DNA from: Loxodes magnus | Lineage: Eukaryota; Ciliophora; Karyorelictea; Loxodida; Loxodidae | Length of the DNA: 64,000 bases | Reading direction: 5' to 3' | Assembly (NCBI GenBank): GCA_946699065.1 | Contig: CAMPDV010000004.1 | Coordinates: 1,674,001-1,738,000, forward strand | In this document: piece after piece, positions 23,518 to 37,322 of the stretch | Layout of the letters: each line of letters starts with the position of its first letter | How positions within the stretch are numbered: position 1 is the first letter of the stretch | Program-made: the position numbers and the translations under genes | Notes under the pieces: model-generated | What the model saw: only the letters and a program-made list of their open reading frames with translations | What the model was told of the DNA's origin: nothing | Database searches by the model: none

Positions 23518-26500
23518 ATTAACTGAGGCCCTTCGCTTTTTTGATTGCGGATTATTGGAATCAAAATTCAATTTTCAGCTAACCTTCATTTTTTATATAT
23601 GATTTTTTAAGATAAAAAGGCAAAAATCTTAAAAAATGCATAAATTATCTCTATATATTAAAATTTTTGGCTATAAAATGAATTTATCTCGTTATGACTA
23701 TATTTATTGCAATTAAATATTTCATTTTTAGAAAGATATAAAATTAATATTGCCCATAAGATAACATTTATTTAAACTTATAAGTTCTAAATTTTTTTGA
23801 TTAATAGTTAAGATAATTAAATCTGCCTTTCCTTTTTCGAAGTTTTATATAAGACATCTTTCTTATTTCTTAGTAAGTAATCTTACCTTCCAAATAATAA
23901 TTTATAATAGTAAGTAAATAGTCTATTAGTTTTAAATGTACTAAATAATGTTTAATTTCTATTTTAAATTCTAAATATAAAGATGCTATATAATAATATG
24001 CAGATAAATAGAATTCTAATTATAAAATGGCTATTAAGCATTAATTTCTTTAAAATAGTTAAATTATTTCTATAGATTATAAAATTTAGCTATTACTTAA
24101 TAATTCTTAGTAATATAGTATTAACTTAGTACTATGCAAGCATTATTATTAATTCCTACTCAAATAATTATAAATAATCTATTTTATTAAAGATATTATA
24201 AAGCAAACTAGTTCATTTCTTCTAAAAGTAATCCTTATACTATAAAATTACTCCTTAATTAAAGAAAAAAGATTAGATTATTCAATATTTAAGGAAACAA
24301 TAAATTGGTTAACTTAAATAATTAATATTCTAATAAGCAATAGTCACTATAGTTAAAAGAAATCTAGATAGTATATCTAAATTAAATCAAAGATAGAAAA
24401 AGATCCTATTTCCTTGATAGTTTAAACTGATTGGAAAATAAATTTTAAGTGACTATGAATTAGAGATGAAGTAAAGAGAATTAATAATTATTAAAATAAT
24501 TGTACATATGTAATTAAAAGAACTATTAAAACATCTTATTTTTAATTTACACTAATATTCAAACTATAAAAAAACATTTTAACCATTATTTTTTCTTAGT
24601 CAAACTAGGATTTAAAAAAATTAATTGATTTAAAAAATTGCATGATCTTTATTGTAATTATAGCCATCAAATTATAGGAAATTTAAGAAAATATTTCAAC
24701 AGAGTTTATCTTAAACACAGTTAAAACAATTTTATTTAATAAGTTTAAAAATAGCTATAAAAATAATATTAAAGCTACCACTATAGAAAATAAATGAATT
24801 AATAGAATATTTACAACTTCCATATGTGTTCTAAAAAAGCATTTCTTTTATCAAAGCTTGAAAGAATTATATAAATTACACTAAATATAAACTTTATTGC
24901 TTATAAAATAACTTATCAAAATCTAGTATCTTTTATTTTTTAGAAAAAATCATACCTTGTGAATATCCTTATGGACTCAGTAGACGATATTTTTTCGATA
25001 CAGAGTGGTGGGATTTGAAGTAACTTATATAAAGTTAATATTATAAATATTTTATTTATCTTGAAACTAAATTTTCTAGTTTATTTAGTATTATTGATGC
25101 TCATAGTGATATTAGTTTATTATATATATAAAATTTGTTAATATTTAATTTAGTCATAGGAATTACAATATATTTATATCAAATCTTTATAGTTTTACTT
25201 AATTCCGATATTTTTATTAAATTAGAAAATTATATTAGAGTGTTTGTAAGTTTCACTATTAAAGTGTATTTAACATTCTTCAAAGTAAATCTTTTTTGCT
25301 ATTTCAAGTATTTATTTAATTTAATTTAATTTAATTAATTATCTCTATATTTTTTCTAATATTCCTCCATTATAATTTATAATATTATTTTTTCAACCAA
25401 AATAAAAACTATTTTTCTATTATTTATTGATATTTATGCATTCTAAATTTTTCTGAAATCGATATTAAAGATATTAGAATTAAAGTTAATCATGTAAAAA
25501 TAAACCCCTCAGTAAATTAATAATCTGAATATTTTTAAAATGCAATAAAAAAAATAGCAAATTTGGATTTAGAAATATTACTTACCTAGTAAATTAATTG
25601 ATAAAAAATAAAGATCTTTATTGAAAACAATTTAATGGTAAAATCTTGCTTTTTTAAGAGAAGAAACAAAAGAAGAGTAATATTTAAAATGAAAATATAA
25701 TAAATTTAATAAAAAATTGATTTAAGCATTATATAATTACAACTAAAATTAAAAAATATAAAAATGTTGTAGAATTGGATTTATTACAAAAATTTGAAAA
25801 AAATTATATAATTTTTTTAATTAAAAGTCTAAATAAATGACCATTTTTATACAATTATTTATCTACATTTGATTTGTAATATCTGTAAATAAAATTAAAT
25901 TAAGCATAGGAATTTTAAATAAAAATTTTAAATAAGTTAATTATATAGATTTTATCCTAAAAGGCTTTTTATGCCTTTATATATCTTTTAAAATAAGTTA
26001 ATATGATTAAGAAAAAGTATTTAATTTATATTTTTGGTTTCTGCTAAAAATTTTGAGATTGCAATCATTCTTCGTTTATCAAAAATATATCCTAAGTCTT
26101 TTTGCTTTGCTTCTAAATCCACACATTTAAAGTTCTCTCTTGGTTGTATAATACAAAAAGACAAAATTTTAATACTCTGAATAAAATAAATTTGCAAATA
26201 GAAGCTTTACTTTAAATTTAAAGGATTTTTATATATAAAATAGTTTTCTTAATTATAGGCTGATAAATCTATTGATTTTTTTATGTTTCATTTTAAGTTT
26301 TTGCTATAAAGTTTTTTTGTTTTCTAATTTGATTTGAATAATATTATGATAAATTCTACAAATAATGCATATGTTATTGATTTAGCCATGAATGATTAAG
26401 AGTCTTTTATAATTTACGATATTTGCCAAGAGTAGAAGTGTGTGTTTTTTTAGAATAATTTATAATTAGTATTATTTTAATCTTCATTAAGCTTTTCATT

Positions 26501-27330
26501 AATCATATAATTTTAAATCTTTAAAACATTATACATTTGCTAATTACAAAATGCTAATTTGTGAGCTACATTGACTCAATTCTGATTAGGCTTACTTTTC
26601 TGTGATTCCTATTTCTTCTTTTAATACTTTAATTTATATATTTATAATCTAGTAATAAAGTAGTTAGATTTATTTTTAAATAAGAATATATTATAATTTT
26701 TAAAAAAACCTTTAAATTAATTTTAAATAAAATTAATATTTTATAACGAAAAATTAATTTTTTATATTATACTATTTAATTCTAATTGATATAAACTTTT
26801 CTAAATAAATTAAATGAATACTTCCCAAGACTCATAAAGTATAAACTTAATATTTAAGATTTTGGTTATTTCTTGTATTGTATTAGTTATTTTCACTATT
26901 TTATATTAATCATTCACTGCTTGTATTTCATGCTTTTATTCCTGTTTTAAGGCAAGTTTAATGAAAATTGAGAAAGAAAAAATTTGCTTTTACCATAAAT
27001 TTTTTATTTTTTTCACTTTTCAATTAATTTTTTCGAATTTTAAACTTACTTGATTAAAATAAATAGATTGATGGCTATTAATTGTGCTCAAAGATGTGAT
27101 AAAATGCTTTTTTATAAAATTTTAAATGATTTAGTTTCAAAATTTTATAGTCTGAAATATGATTAGAAAACAAAATTAAATAATAAGAATATCATTAGAA
27201 ATGATAATTCGATTAAATAAAATGAATATGGAGGTTATCTTCTTTTACATTGCTTCAGTTCTAGAATAAATATATCAAGTATAGACTTTAAACTTTTATT
27301 ATTGTTAAATATTATTATAAAAAATATATT
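23518..27330. other. AT-rich desert with (TTTAA)n run
   Basis: No gene supported. A short (TTTAA)n run of about five units lies at 25311-25337. It resembles the tail of the 54.47-kb insertion, but no matching element body was recognised beside it. A slightly GC-richer patch near 24955-25030 could not be identified. Confidence 0.4.
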
Positions 27331-27344
27331 ATTAAATCGTTATA

Positions 27345-27620
27345 GTTGTTCGAAGGGAAAAACAAGGGACGGCTTCATCAGTGATTGGGGAAGCTAAGTA
27401 CCCATAATCGACTTTATGCCTTCCTCTGCTTTGGCTTGGCCTCAAGACATCTGCTAGTTTGACATTGTCACTGGCTTTTATTCTGGAACAAAAGGAAATT
27501 ATTTTTGCGAGCTTCATCAGAGGTGGGAATTTAAGTACCCATAATTGATACATGTCGTCCTCTGCTTTTGCGATGCAATGAGACGCAAATCTGCCATGTC
27601 CTTGAACCTCCAACAATTAT
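27345..27620. repeat. Degenerate head-to-tail dimer, GC-richer
   Basis: Two related units of about 100-120 bp lie in the same orientation. Each contains GCTTCATCAG, then AAGTACCCATAAT(C/T)GA and CCTCTGCTTT. On the minus strand both encode a similar peptide around YGYL (KVDYGYLAS and INYGYLNS), preceded by (L/M)AD.LR. It may be part of a repeated coding module or of a short interspersed element. No family was recognised. Confidence 0.5.
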
Positions 27621-27756
27621 TAGAGATTACGAGTATCTGAAATTATATTAGTATTGAACATTTTTATCAGTACTGAATAATTATACCAGTATTAAACAAG
27701 GTCTATCATTATCTGATAATTTTATCAATAACAAACATTCTTGTCAGTATGAAACA

Positions 27757-29045
27757 TTTATTAAAGAGCTGCACACCAACGAGAGTGCTACGAGCTTTAT
27801 AATCAAATTGATTTAATTATTTATTTAATAGATTTTACAAAATTTATAAAATATAAGTCAGCTAATATAAACTTTTAATGAGTTATTATCTTTTAAATTA
27901 GAGATCAAAAATATTTAAACAAATAGACCCAAAACGGAAAAATAGGTAAGATATCATGACCCTTACCAAATCAAATAAACAGTCATAAATTATTATCGAT
28001 AAAATATACTTGAAAAATGAAATATTCTTGCAAAAAGTATCTCCTCAAAAAGCTGCTTCTCAATCAAGTTATGGTTAGTAAAAAATACTTTAAGAACTCC
28101 AAGCTATGTAATTAAAAAATTTTAAACTCTTAAGAACAGTACAAGAACTCGAAAGGAAAATCGAATGCCTGCTGTTTAATTAATAAGAACAAAAAATTGG
28201 AGATAAATAGTTAGAAATATCAGAATAGAAGAACTAGAAACAAAATTCAATCAATTTGCAGAGTTAACTGAAAACATGTTCCTCTAAAAATATTGATGAA
28301 TGATCAAATAGCTGTCTAAAAGCAAACTCCAACAAATTATATTCCTTATTGGAAAATTATGGCATGCTGATATTGAAAGAGACCTGAATATAAAGTACGG
28401 AATTACTTCCAATTTAGACTTAAAGAAAAAAATAATGGAAAATAAAATTAGAATCTATTGTACTCAAGAAGAAAAATTTATAGGAAAAAAATAATTCAAC
28501 TAAAAAAAGAAGCTACACATATTTAGCGAGTAGTCAATGAGTTTAATAAGGAATGAAAGGGAATTGACCTATTGAAAACCATTAGTAAAATTAAATTAAA
28601 AATCTTGAAGATTTATGATATACTTGATCCAGACAAATTTGAAGTTTCTATTACTTAAGAATAAACTATTAATTCATGGAAAACCAAATAAAGGTGATTC
28701 CACGTTAATAAATTATTATTAAATTATTATAAAATATGTAATAAATAGGGAGGAACAACCCTCCAACTGAAACTGACTTAAACTCTGTTACCAGGAAGTA
28801 TCCCATAGGTGAAGAACTAGCCAAGAGAAGAGAAAATCTAAGAGCCATCAAGTAGTATTAAAGATGAAATATGCCAGATAATAATGTCTCTTAGGTTAGC
28901 ATTCCAATCGCGGCCCTATAGAAGACAAATTCACAAGGGAATGCTAGCACTGTGGAAAGACTTCAGCAAAAATTTATTTAACTTTAAAAATCTTTATTAA
29001 AGAACTTCGCACCATTGAGGAACTACGCGCTCTATAATCTCAGTT
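27757..29045 (+). mobile_element. Unclassified mobile-element remnant bounded by related repeats
   Basis: A segment of about 1.3 kb bounded by two related direct copies of about 55 bp (27757-27812, TTATTAAAGAGCTGCACACC; and 28990-29045, TTATTAAAGAACTTCGCACC). A third, inverted relative lies at 56170-56212. Inside is a coiled-coil ORF at 27957-28303 (MTLTKSNKQSQIIIDKIYLK, then LLRTVQELERKIECLLF). Another coding stretch starts at an ATG overlapping its TGA (28300; DIERDLNIKYGITSNLDLKK), and a third patch around 28745-29045 reads YPIGEELAKRRENLRAIKQY. The coiled-coil ORF recalls the N-terminal part of the zinc-knuckle ORFs at 47.98 and 54.47 kb. No reverse transcriptase, transposase or integrase was seen, so the class is unknown. 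It looks broken. Confidence 0.45.
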
Positions 29046-29462
29046 ATTTATTTTATTTATCTATAAAAATTTTATCGATAAGCATGTATGGTATTTTTAA
29101 ATAAAATAAAATTTTTGATAAAAATAACAATGTAAAATTTATAATTAATAGTTTAATTATTTTTAAGAAAATAGTCCAAAAATATATCGTCTAAATGGTT
29201 GGAGCTATCTATATTCATAATAAATATAACTTTAATTTTGGAAGAGAAAATAATTCTGAATAAAATTTTTTCTATTTAGATTTTTAAATTAATTGATTAA
29301 AAATTTAAGTAAAATTTATAGTTATATCTAAATATTCAAACTACTTAATTAAAATTTATATAGAAATTATTTATATTTGACTTATTAAGAAAAGTAGGCT
29401 TTTTATTTTTATTTTTATATAATAGATAGAGTCTAATTAACTTTAAATTATTTAATAGAAGT

Positions 29463-32400
29463 TCAAAGTAGCGTTTTGCAATTTTCAATTTTTTCTTCTT
29501 CCTCATTGCATTCAGTAGGTATTATGTCACCTTAAGTTCCCAAAACTTCTTTTAATGGCTCCTTTTTAAGATTCTAAGATATAAAAAGCTCATTTTCTGC
29601 CTATTCATTATCTTCTTAAGTTTCAAAAATAGTTGAAAGATAGTCTTAGTTTTTTAAAAATTTACCATGCGAATCATTTTTAATTTAAATAGTTTTAGGA
29701 TCAAAATATTAATTTTTACCTTTAGATTTAAGTTTTGAATATTTAGTTACTTATTAAGATTCAGATTTATCTTTAAGATTAAGCATTTCCATCTACTATA
29801 AATTCATACTTTAATCTTGCTCTATTTCTAAGTGGTCTTAATAAATGCTCTTATATTCTGATATTTTAGTAATATCAGACTATGAGAAAAAATCTTATTC
29901 TTACTATGTGATTACATAAGAGTTATCATTTGTATCAAACTCTTCAATCTTTTATATAAATTCCTAAATTCTGTTATTTCAGTAATCCATTTTGGTGATT
30001 ACCATATTTTAGCTATTTAAGTTATATAATCTTTCTAATTTAGTATCAAGTATAAGGTATCATTCTATTTATTTCAATAACTTAACTATATATTGCTATT
30101 CGAATGTTTGAATAAGCTTTTTAGAGTGCTTGTTTTCTTAATTCAAATCATAAAGCTAATCTTTAATTCTCTCTTCTTATTTAGCTTTTTTCTTGAACTT
30201 ACAGCAAATTAAATTATAAAGTCAAAAGAATTTATTAGTATTTATGCCTTTCTCTATACACTTTTACTCTCACTATTCTAAAATATCTATAAGACTAATT
30301 TTACTCTTAAAAGTAAAGCAGCAAAGCTTCTTGTAATATTAGTTAGTCTTTCTCTGTAAGTTAAAACCTATTAGATATGTGAATTATTTCATTCAAGACG
30401 TGATAAAATAGGCATTAGCTAGAATTGAGAGAGCATAAGCAAGGATATCAAGTCAATGGTATCTTTGTCCTGAATTAATATAAATAGCTATATAGGAAAT
30501 AATGATTTAAACAGCTAGATATCTTACTTCTAAGGTATTTAATTCATCTTTAATAAAAGGTTAGAACTTTATCTAAAGGTAAATGAAGAATAGTAGAAAT
30601 AAAACAAGGCAGCAGCACTAAAATATAATAGTCTATTTCTCTAAGAAGACAAACAAGAGAGATATCGCAAACTTCTAGTAAATCTTAACGAATTCCCAAA
30701 AGTAAAACTCTTATTTATATCCAACTGTTAAGAAGCCAAATTAAGACTTTATTTAATAAGATTTAATTAGTTTTTTATGCTTATAGAGATATAAAATTAC
30801 TATAAAAGGAATCAAAAGTCCATAGAATAATAATCCTGGAATAGAATAAGCCAAAATAAATTATAGGTGTTTTGCTTTCCAGCAGTGAATATCAGTATAA
30901 GCATTTAGAACATATGAATTTTAAGAAATTTCATAACAACTTAAAGTACCAAAAATAGTCAAAATTAAATTAGCATAAATCTAAAAGAATGAAACACTCA
31001 TTACTGTAATGCATATTGATTTATTGAAAGGCTTTCGTCTCATCAGAGCTCAAAAACCTAAAATTAAAATAGTAATTATTAAAATTACAAAAGGTAAAGC
31101 AATAGTAACCAATACTTTTCTATAATATCTTTCTTCTCCCCCTGTAAATATGCAATCAAATTTTATAATACTTGAAGTTGCTTACATAAAAAATTGGTGT
31201 AGTTAAAAGAAATCACTCATAACATCTGGTCAGTCAAATTTAAAGCTCTAAACTAGAGTAGAAAATTACATATAGTTAGTCATTATTTTAAAGTAAACTC
31301 CATAATATGATTCTTTAGTTGCTGATTTTAATGTTTGTCTAACTAAGATAAGCATAAATACTACAAAAAGTAGTATTATGAAAGAAGAAAAGATGATAGA
31401 AGATTTTTTATCTGAACATTTCTTGCACTCTTTTTGAGTATTTTTCTGATAATGTTCTTAACAAACATCACATAGGATTCCTTGATAACCTACTTAGCAG
31501 TTTCCTTATCAGTTGATGTTAGAGATTAAGTATTATCTTGCACTTTGATCAGTTGTTTAAAGATATTGATTAGCAAAAGATGTGGTAATAGAAGTGCCTA
31601 AGCAAGCTTGCTGACTAGGACATTTGTGAATTTGTTCAGAATTAAAACTTTCTCTTCAAAATCCGTAGAGTGGAGTAATTAAATCAGCTCCATAGCATTT
31701 GGCACCTTGAATGCAATCTTTGCAAAGTGGATGGTTTGGATTTAGGGAATATTATCCATAAAAGCAATTTTAGCATGATTGTTGATTAACGAGAATTTAT
31801 CCTCTTAAGCATTGTTAAATTTCTAATTATAAAGTAAATGAGTTAGTTATGTTAGTAAATTAGGGTAAATTATCTTTATCAATAGCATTTGTTTCTAGTT
31901 ATAAATGAACTCTTTTTCCTGGTTATGCTTTTATTGTTACATCCTTAATATTTAAAACTCCTGCTTCTGAATATATTCTTGTTTTTCCTGATATATCTGA
32001 ATCATTTGAAAAAACTTATACCATTGAAGTAAAGTCAGTTGATATGATTTATCCATAAACATCAGTTATATAAATTAAAGTTTAAGAAATAGAAAATCCA
32101 GGTAACTAATTCATTAACTATCTATCATTGCAATGAGATAATGCATCAATAATTGATCTGTTCTTTAGAACATATGCAAATGATGCTAAATTATTACCAT
32201 ATTAAGCTCAATTGTTATCAAATAAAAGACAAATTTCTTCACTCTATAGATCAGGAGTAAATGAAGGTAAAGTTCCTTGAAATGAAATAGCTCCTCCTTC
32301 ACTAAATTAACTTAGTATTTTGTTATTAATAAAAGTATTATTTTCTATCTTATAATCACAAATTTATTTCTAATCACATAACAATCTTAAAGCTCCACCT

Positions 32401-35400
32401 CTCTTTATATAATTCTAGTTATTTTCTATTTTATTATCTTTAAACATATTTTAACTAAAACTAACATTACCATTTAAAACATATCCTACACCTCCATTTT
32501 CAGATGCACAACATTATTCAAAAATACTATTCTAAATCAAATATTAGTATGTCAATTTATCGTTTATTATGGAGAAGCATGAACCTGTTTTAGCTTATTA
32601 GTTCATACATGTGCAGTTTAACATATTCAATTATGAATTTCATGAATAAACTGCTGATCCATAAGTCAATTCACTTCTTCCATTCTTAAATCAAACTTAC
32701 TTTAAGTTAAGCAAACTTTTTTCTTCAATAACTAAGGCATTATTTATATAATTCTCTAAAGTACTATTCTCTATTATTATTTATGAACTCTTACTATAAA
32801 CAACTGATCCATATGTTCATGATTTTACTTCATTAAACCTACTATTTTATATTATTAAAGCAGACTAAACAGCATATATCACTCCTCCTTAGTTAGCTAC
32901 AACATTCTCAAAATTTACCTACCAAACTTTAACAACTGATTAAGTCACCATAATTGCTCCTCCTAAATTTCCCATTCCCTTTAAGAATTAACTATTAGTC
33001 ACTTCGATTTCAGATTTCTATTATCCTAAAATGAATGTTCCAGTGTTTCCTTATTAGTCTTAAAAGAGTGATCAGTCAATTATTACTTTTCCATCTTAAA
33101 CCCAAATTCCTGAAGTCTATTAAGAGCCTGAATTATTAAACATTTATAATCCTTTGATCTTTAAATTACTCTGATACACGTAAATTATGCACGTTTCTCC
33201 TTAATTATCAAATAGCTAAGTGTTTAAGATTTCACTTTCCTTCTAAGACGATGAAGTCCATAAGATTATTATGCCTTAAGTTTAAGCTTTGTTATTATAT
33301 ACTTCTGATCTTCTCAATTAAAACTAGGTATTTTAAGCATAAATAAAGGCTCCTTCGTTTGCTTCACACTTACTAATATTTGAGTAACTTATTATTATTT
33401 CACACTTTATCTCTGCATATCCTACTCCCCCTTTACTTTAGGCGTAATTTTCTAAAAAGTGAGTTTAAATAAAAGATAAAGTTGTCATTTGTATATGAAA
33501 AACAGCTCCTTACTCTGCGTAATTATTGGATATATTAGCTTAAATAACAGTTATATTAGATTGATCTGAATTAATCAATCCTCCTATAATAGCTGTATTC
33601 TTATGAGCATTTATCTTCATTATCAATGCTTCCACTTGTTAAAAACAAAAAACTGCCCCTTTCAACCCTTTATTTTCAATAAACCTGCAATTCTCTATTA
33701 TAATCAAATCCTAATTCGCATCAATAACTCCTCCTGTTGTCTTCGCTTCATTATAGCCAAACCAACTTTCTATTATTTCGTATTAGGAAAGTTAAGATGC
33801 AATTGACGAACCTTTAGTAGCAACATTTCTGTTAAATTAAGAATTAGCAATAAAACCTTAGATTTGCTTCAAGTAAAGAGTGGAGCCAATTTGAATGATA
33901 TTTTAAGAAAAAGCGGAATTATTGAAATGAACTATATTATTGCTTAGCTCTACTAGCGCTCCATTTTAAATAAAGTTCCTCTCAATTAAAGTTTAAACTA
34001 GATCTATTTGTACATTCCTTGTTTCAATTATAGAGTATTACATTCAATTATCATGGAATTAGTTTTACTCAATAATCATTTTGTCTATTCACTAGGCTTA
34101 TATTATTGAGTTTGCTCAATTCTTATAGTATAGACAGTTAATTGAGATAAAGCTTTATGCATTTGATATTTCAAAAATGCTTCCTTCATTTAAAGTGTTA
34201 TTATAAATGACGTTTTCAGTTACTTCTACATTTTTAATCTAAGATAAGAAATTGAAGCTTCCATATTACGATTTATTTCCTTTTACTTTAAGGTTTCTTA
34301 ATTAAATTTATCCTTACTACTAGTATATAAGACCTCCCAGTTATAAAGCATAATTATCTCGAATTGTAGCATTTTCTACAATGATATCTGAACTAATAGC
34401 ACTTATAAGCAAACCTTTGTTGCCATAGTTAGATTTAATTTCTAATGCTTAAGCAAAAACACTTGATTGCTCTGAAAAAATGCATCCAGATTCATAAACT
34501 TCATTATTAAAAATCCTTAAATTTAGTAAAATTACTTGCTGATACTAAAAATACACTACTCCCCCTAGAGCTGCAGCGTTATAATAAAATTAGCAAGTTT
34601 ATATTTAAGCTTAAGATATTATACCCAAGTCTGAGTAGAAAGCAATTACTCCACCCCTTTAAATAGCAGTGTTGTTAGAAAATATACTATCTACTATCAA
34701 ATTCAAGTTTGAATTATAGAAATACGCATATCCTCCACTATGACTCGTAGCTTTGTTATTTTAAGCTAAGACACTCTCTAAAGATGTTAAATTAGATTCC
34801 TATAAGTATCAACCTCCGCCATAATTTGCTTAGTTTTCTTAAAACGAGCACTTGCTGGCTTAAGAAATGTAAACTCTATTACTATATATAGCTCCTCCTA
34901 ATTTAAAGGCTGTATTTTAGATATATAGATTATTAGAAATTTAATCAATAGTAGTATCTTCAAAGAAAAGGCTTCCTCCTTTTTAGTAAGCTATATTTTA
35001 AGCAAACTGGTTATTTTCTATTTTTTCTACTATACTATTTTATTCAATATGTAAAGCTCCTCCTGAATCTTTTGCTATATTTTGCTCAAATTCATTTTCA
35101 ACTATCTCATTTATATTTCCTTCACTAATCCAACCAAACCCTCCATTACTTTCTGCTTAGTTCTAAAAACCTTTTATACCCTGTAACTATATCAAATCAC
35201 TTTTAGTTACATATAAACCGCCTCCTTAAACTCCTTTATTATCTATAAACGTGCAATTTATTATTCTACTCACGCTTGACTATTAAATCCTTATAGCTCC
35301 TCCTTCTTTACCTTTATTTCTAGTAAATATGCTGTTTATTATAAAAACTGACTGGTTCTTTATATAAATACTGCCTCCTTCTCTTCCTTGATTTTAGTCA

Positions 35401-37322
35401 AAAGTATTGTTTACTAATTATATTAAGGTATTTCCTAAAATCATTTTTATTGCTCCTCCTCCTTGGAGAGCATAGTTGCTTAAAAAGATACTGTTACCAA
35501 TATATTTAATAGTGGATTCTTCAGAATACAAAAATCCTCCTTCTCCTGCATTTCCATCACATTGGTTAGAGATTGCTTTTATATAAGAAATATTATTTAT
35601 AGTAGTATTAAAGGCATAAATGCTTCCACCTTTTAACATAGCGATGTTATTAAGAAACAGACAGTTTATAATTTCAAGAATAAAGCTACTATATGCATAA
35701 ATACTTCCTCCATATGAAGCAGTATTATCTATGAAATAACTATTAGAAATAGAGTTTACTGTAGAGTCTTATAAATATAAGCATCCTCCTCTTCTATTAA
35801 TAAGACCAGTAATGCTTTTCTCACAGTATAAAGTGTCTATAATTTCTACTTTAGTATTTAATTGCATAGCTATTACACCTCCATCTATCAGTACTGTTGC
35901 ACTTTTAGAGTAAATATTTTTTATTTGCTTAATATTTGTAATAGATGCAACCATAAAGATTCCCATAAACAGAGAACGATTATTTGAGACATAGATATTA
36001 GTAATGGAACTCATGTTTACATTATATAAATACAAAGATCCTCCATAGTTCGCAGAATTTTATATAAAAGTACAGTTTTCTATTTTAGAAAAGTTAGAAA
36101 ATAGCATGGTAATTGCTCCTCCATTAGTAAAAGCATTATTACCAAAAAATATGCTGTTAGTAATAAAACCATCTTACATATATAGCATATAAAACACACC
36201 TCCTGAATCATATCAATTTTAGAAATTAAGGAAAGTGCAATTTTCAACTTTCAATATAGAATTCCTAGTTACTATATTATACACACTATCAATATTAGCT
36301 TGATCAAAATTACAACCTATAAAACTTATGTTAGTAAATTAAATTTATCCAATACCTGGACCATCTGAGCTAGGATTTTAAATAAATGTACTTTAGACAA
36401 ATTAGGCTTTTGAGTTTATGAGTAAAAAAACGTTAGCATAAAAGATTTCATTTTATAGGAAGCTAGAATTGTAAACTGCTCAATTCGATTTTAGACTATA
36501 AAAGATACTAATAAAACCGGAATTTAAATTAAATTTGCTATTTCTAATCTCCAATTAACTTTCGTAACTTTTTACTGCTCCTCCAAAATTTTAAGTATAA
36601 AAGCATTCTTGCATTTAAAGTTAGGAACTTATTAGTGCTATAAAACTTTCACTGTAATACATCTAAACTCTTTCTATCACTGAGTTTTATATTTATATAT
36701 CACTTTATTCAGCCTAAATATATTAGTTCGCATAATAGTTTAAGTCTTAGAATATGACATTTTATATTATTACTGTTGATTTTAAAGCTTTTATTATTGC
36801 TCAATTAGCACAAGATTCATAAAAGCAGGTATAGTCTTCTTCTTATTTAGAAGTAATAGTTAGGTGTTTTAAAGTTAAAAAGTCGTTTATTAAGTTTAAA
36901 TTTAAATAGGAGTTTTAAATTTAAATTGTGCTTTTATTTCTTTAATTTAAACACATTGCTTAATTAAACTCGCCATTTAAACACCCCTAAAATGCTTACA
37001 TCGTTATTCTTATGCTGCCTGTGTTTTCATTTCCCCCTCTCAAAATTTCACATGGATCCGAGCATTATTAGCAAGATAGACAATCAAGTCGATGATCATG
37101 CGGTGATATGTAAACAATGTGAGAGGCATTTTAATCTAATTTAAAAAGGGCTTGCTGTAATGACGTAAAAGGATTATTTTTCGAGCCTTAAGGAACGAGA
37201 AGACCTAAATCACTAGATACTTCTGGGATAGTTATATAAACTTCGATCGCTTAGATCTATATCATCACAAAGCATCAAAGAATTATCAGACTTTTAGAAA
37301 GGATAGTAGCTTACAGCCACAT
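29463..37322 (-). CDS. Giant beta-helix receptor-like membrane protein (paralogue A)
   Basis: 2,619 aa in one unbroken frame (7,860 nt), with TAA/TAG as Gln and TGA as Trp. Order: signal peptide (MWLQATILSKSLIILW..., to about residue 25); a Cys-containing cap (RLDCLSCQQCSDPCEILRGG); and about 1,800 residues of degenerate 20-30-residue repeats with GG(A/S)(I/L) turns and N-x-A/x-N-x-C/S-x-F strands, the pattern of chlamydial PMP/pectin-lyase-type right-handed beta-helices. Next come a Cys-rich segment with GFWR (about 1886-1889) and CQVGYQGILCDVCQEHY, TM1 at about 1971-1992 (SSFIILLFVVFMLILV), a conserved-looking FDWPD at 2029-2033, further membrane helices to about 2310, and an acidic/basic cytosolic tail ending ECNEEEEKIENCKTLL. 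The GFWR and FDWPD tryptophans and W16 of the signal peptide are TGA. Likely a cell-surface receptor or adhesin. No introns. It ends at TGA 29463. Confidence 0.93.
35029..35463 (-). repeat. Near-identical tract shared with paralogue B
   Basis: 435 bp inside the beta-helix region, from GGAGGAGGAGCAATAAAAAT to AATAGTATAGTAGAA on the minus strand. It matches 62359-62790 with about four substitutions and one 3-bp difference by eye, including identical TAA-versus-TAG choices for Gln. Sequence on both sides is clearly more diverged. Confidence 0.85.

Noticed and set aside
25135-25329. Plus-strand hydrophobic ORF of 64 codons
   Set aside because: Low-complexity I/F/L/Y composition typical of AT-rich DNA, and it ends in a (TTTAA)n run.
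33603-33806. Plus-strand ORF of 67 codons
   Set aside because: Shadow of the giant minus-strand gene; Cys/Phe/Tyr-rich as antisense of GG-repeat coding.
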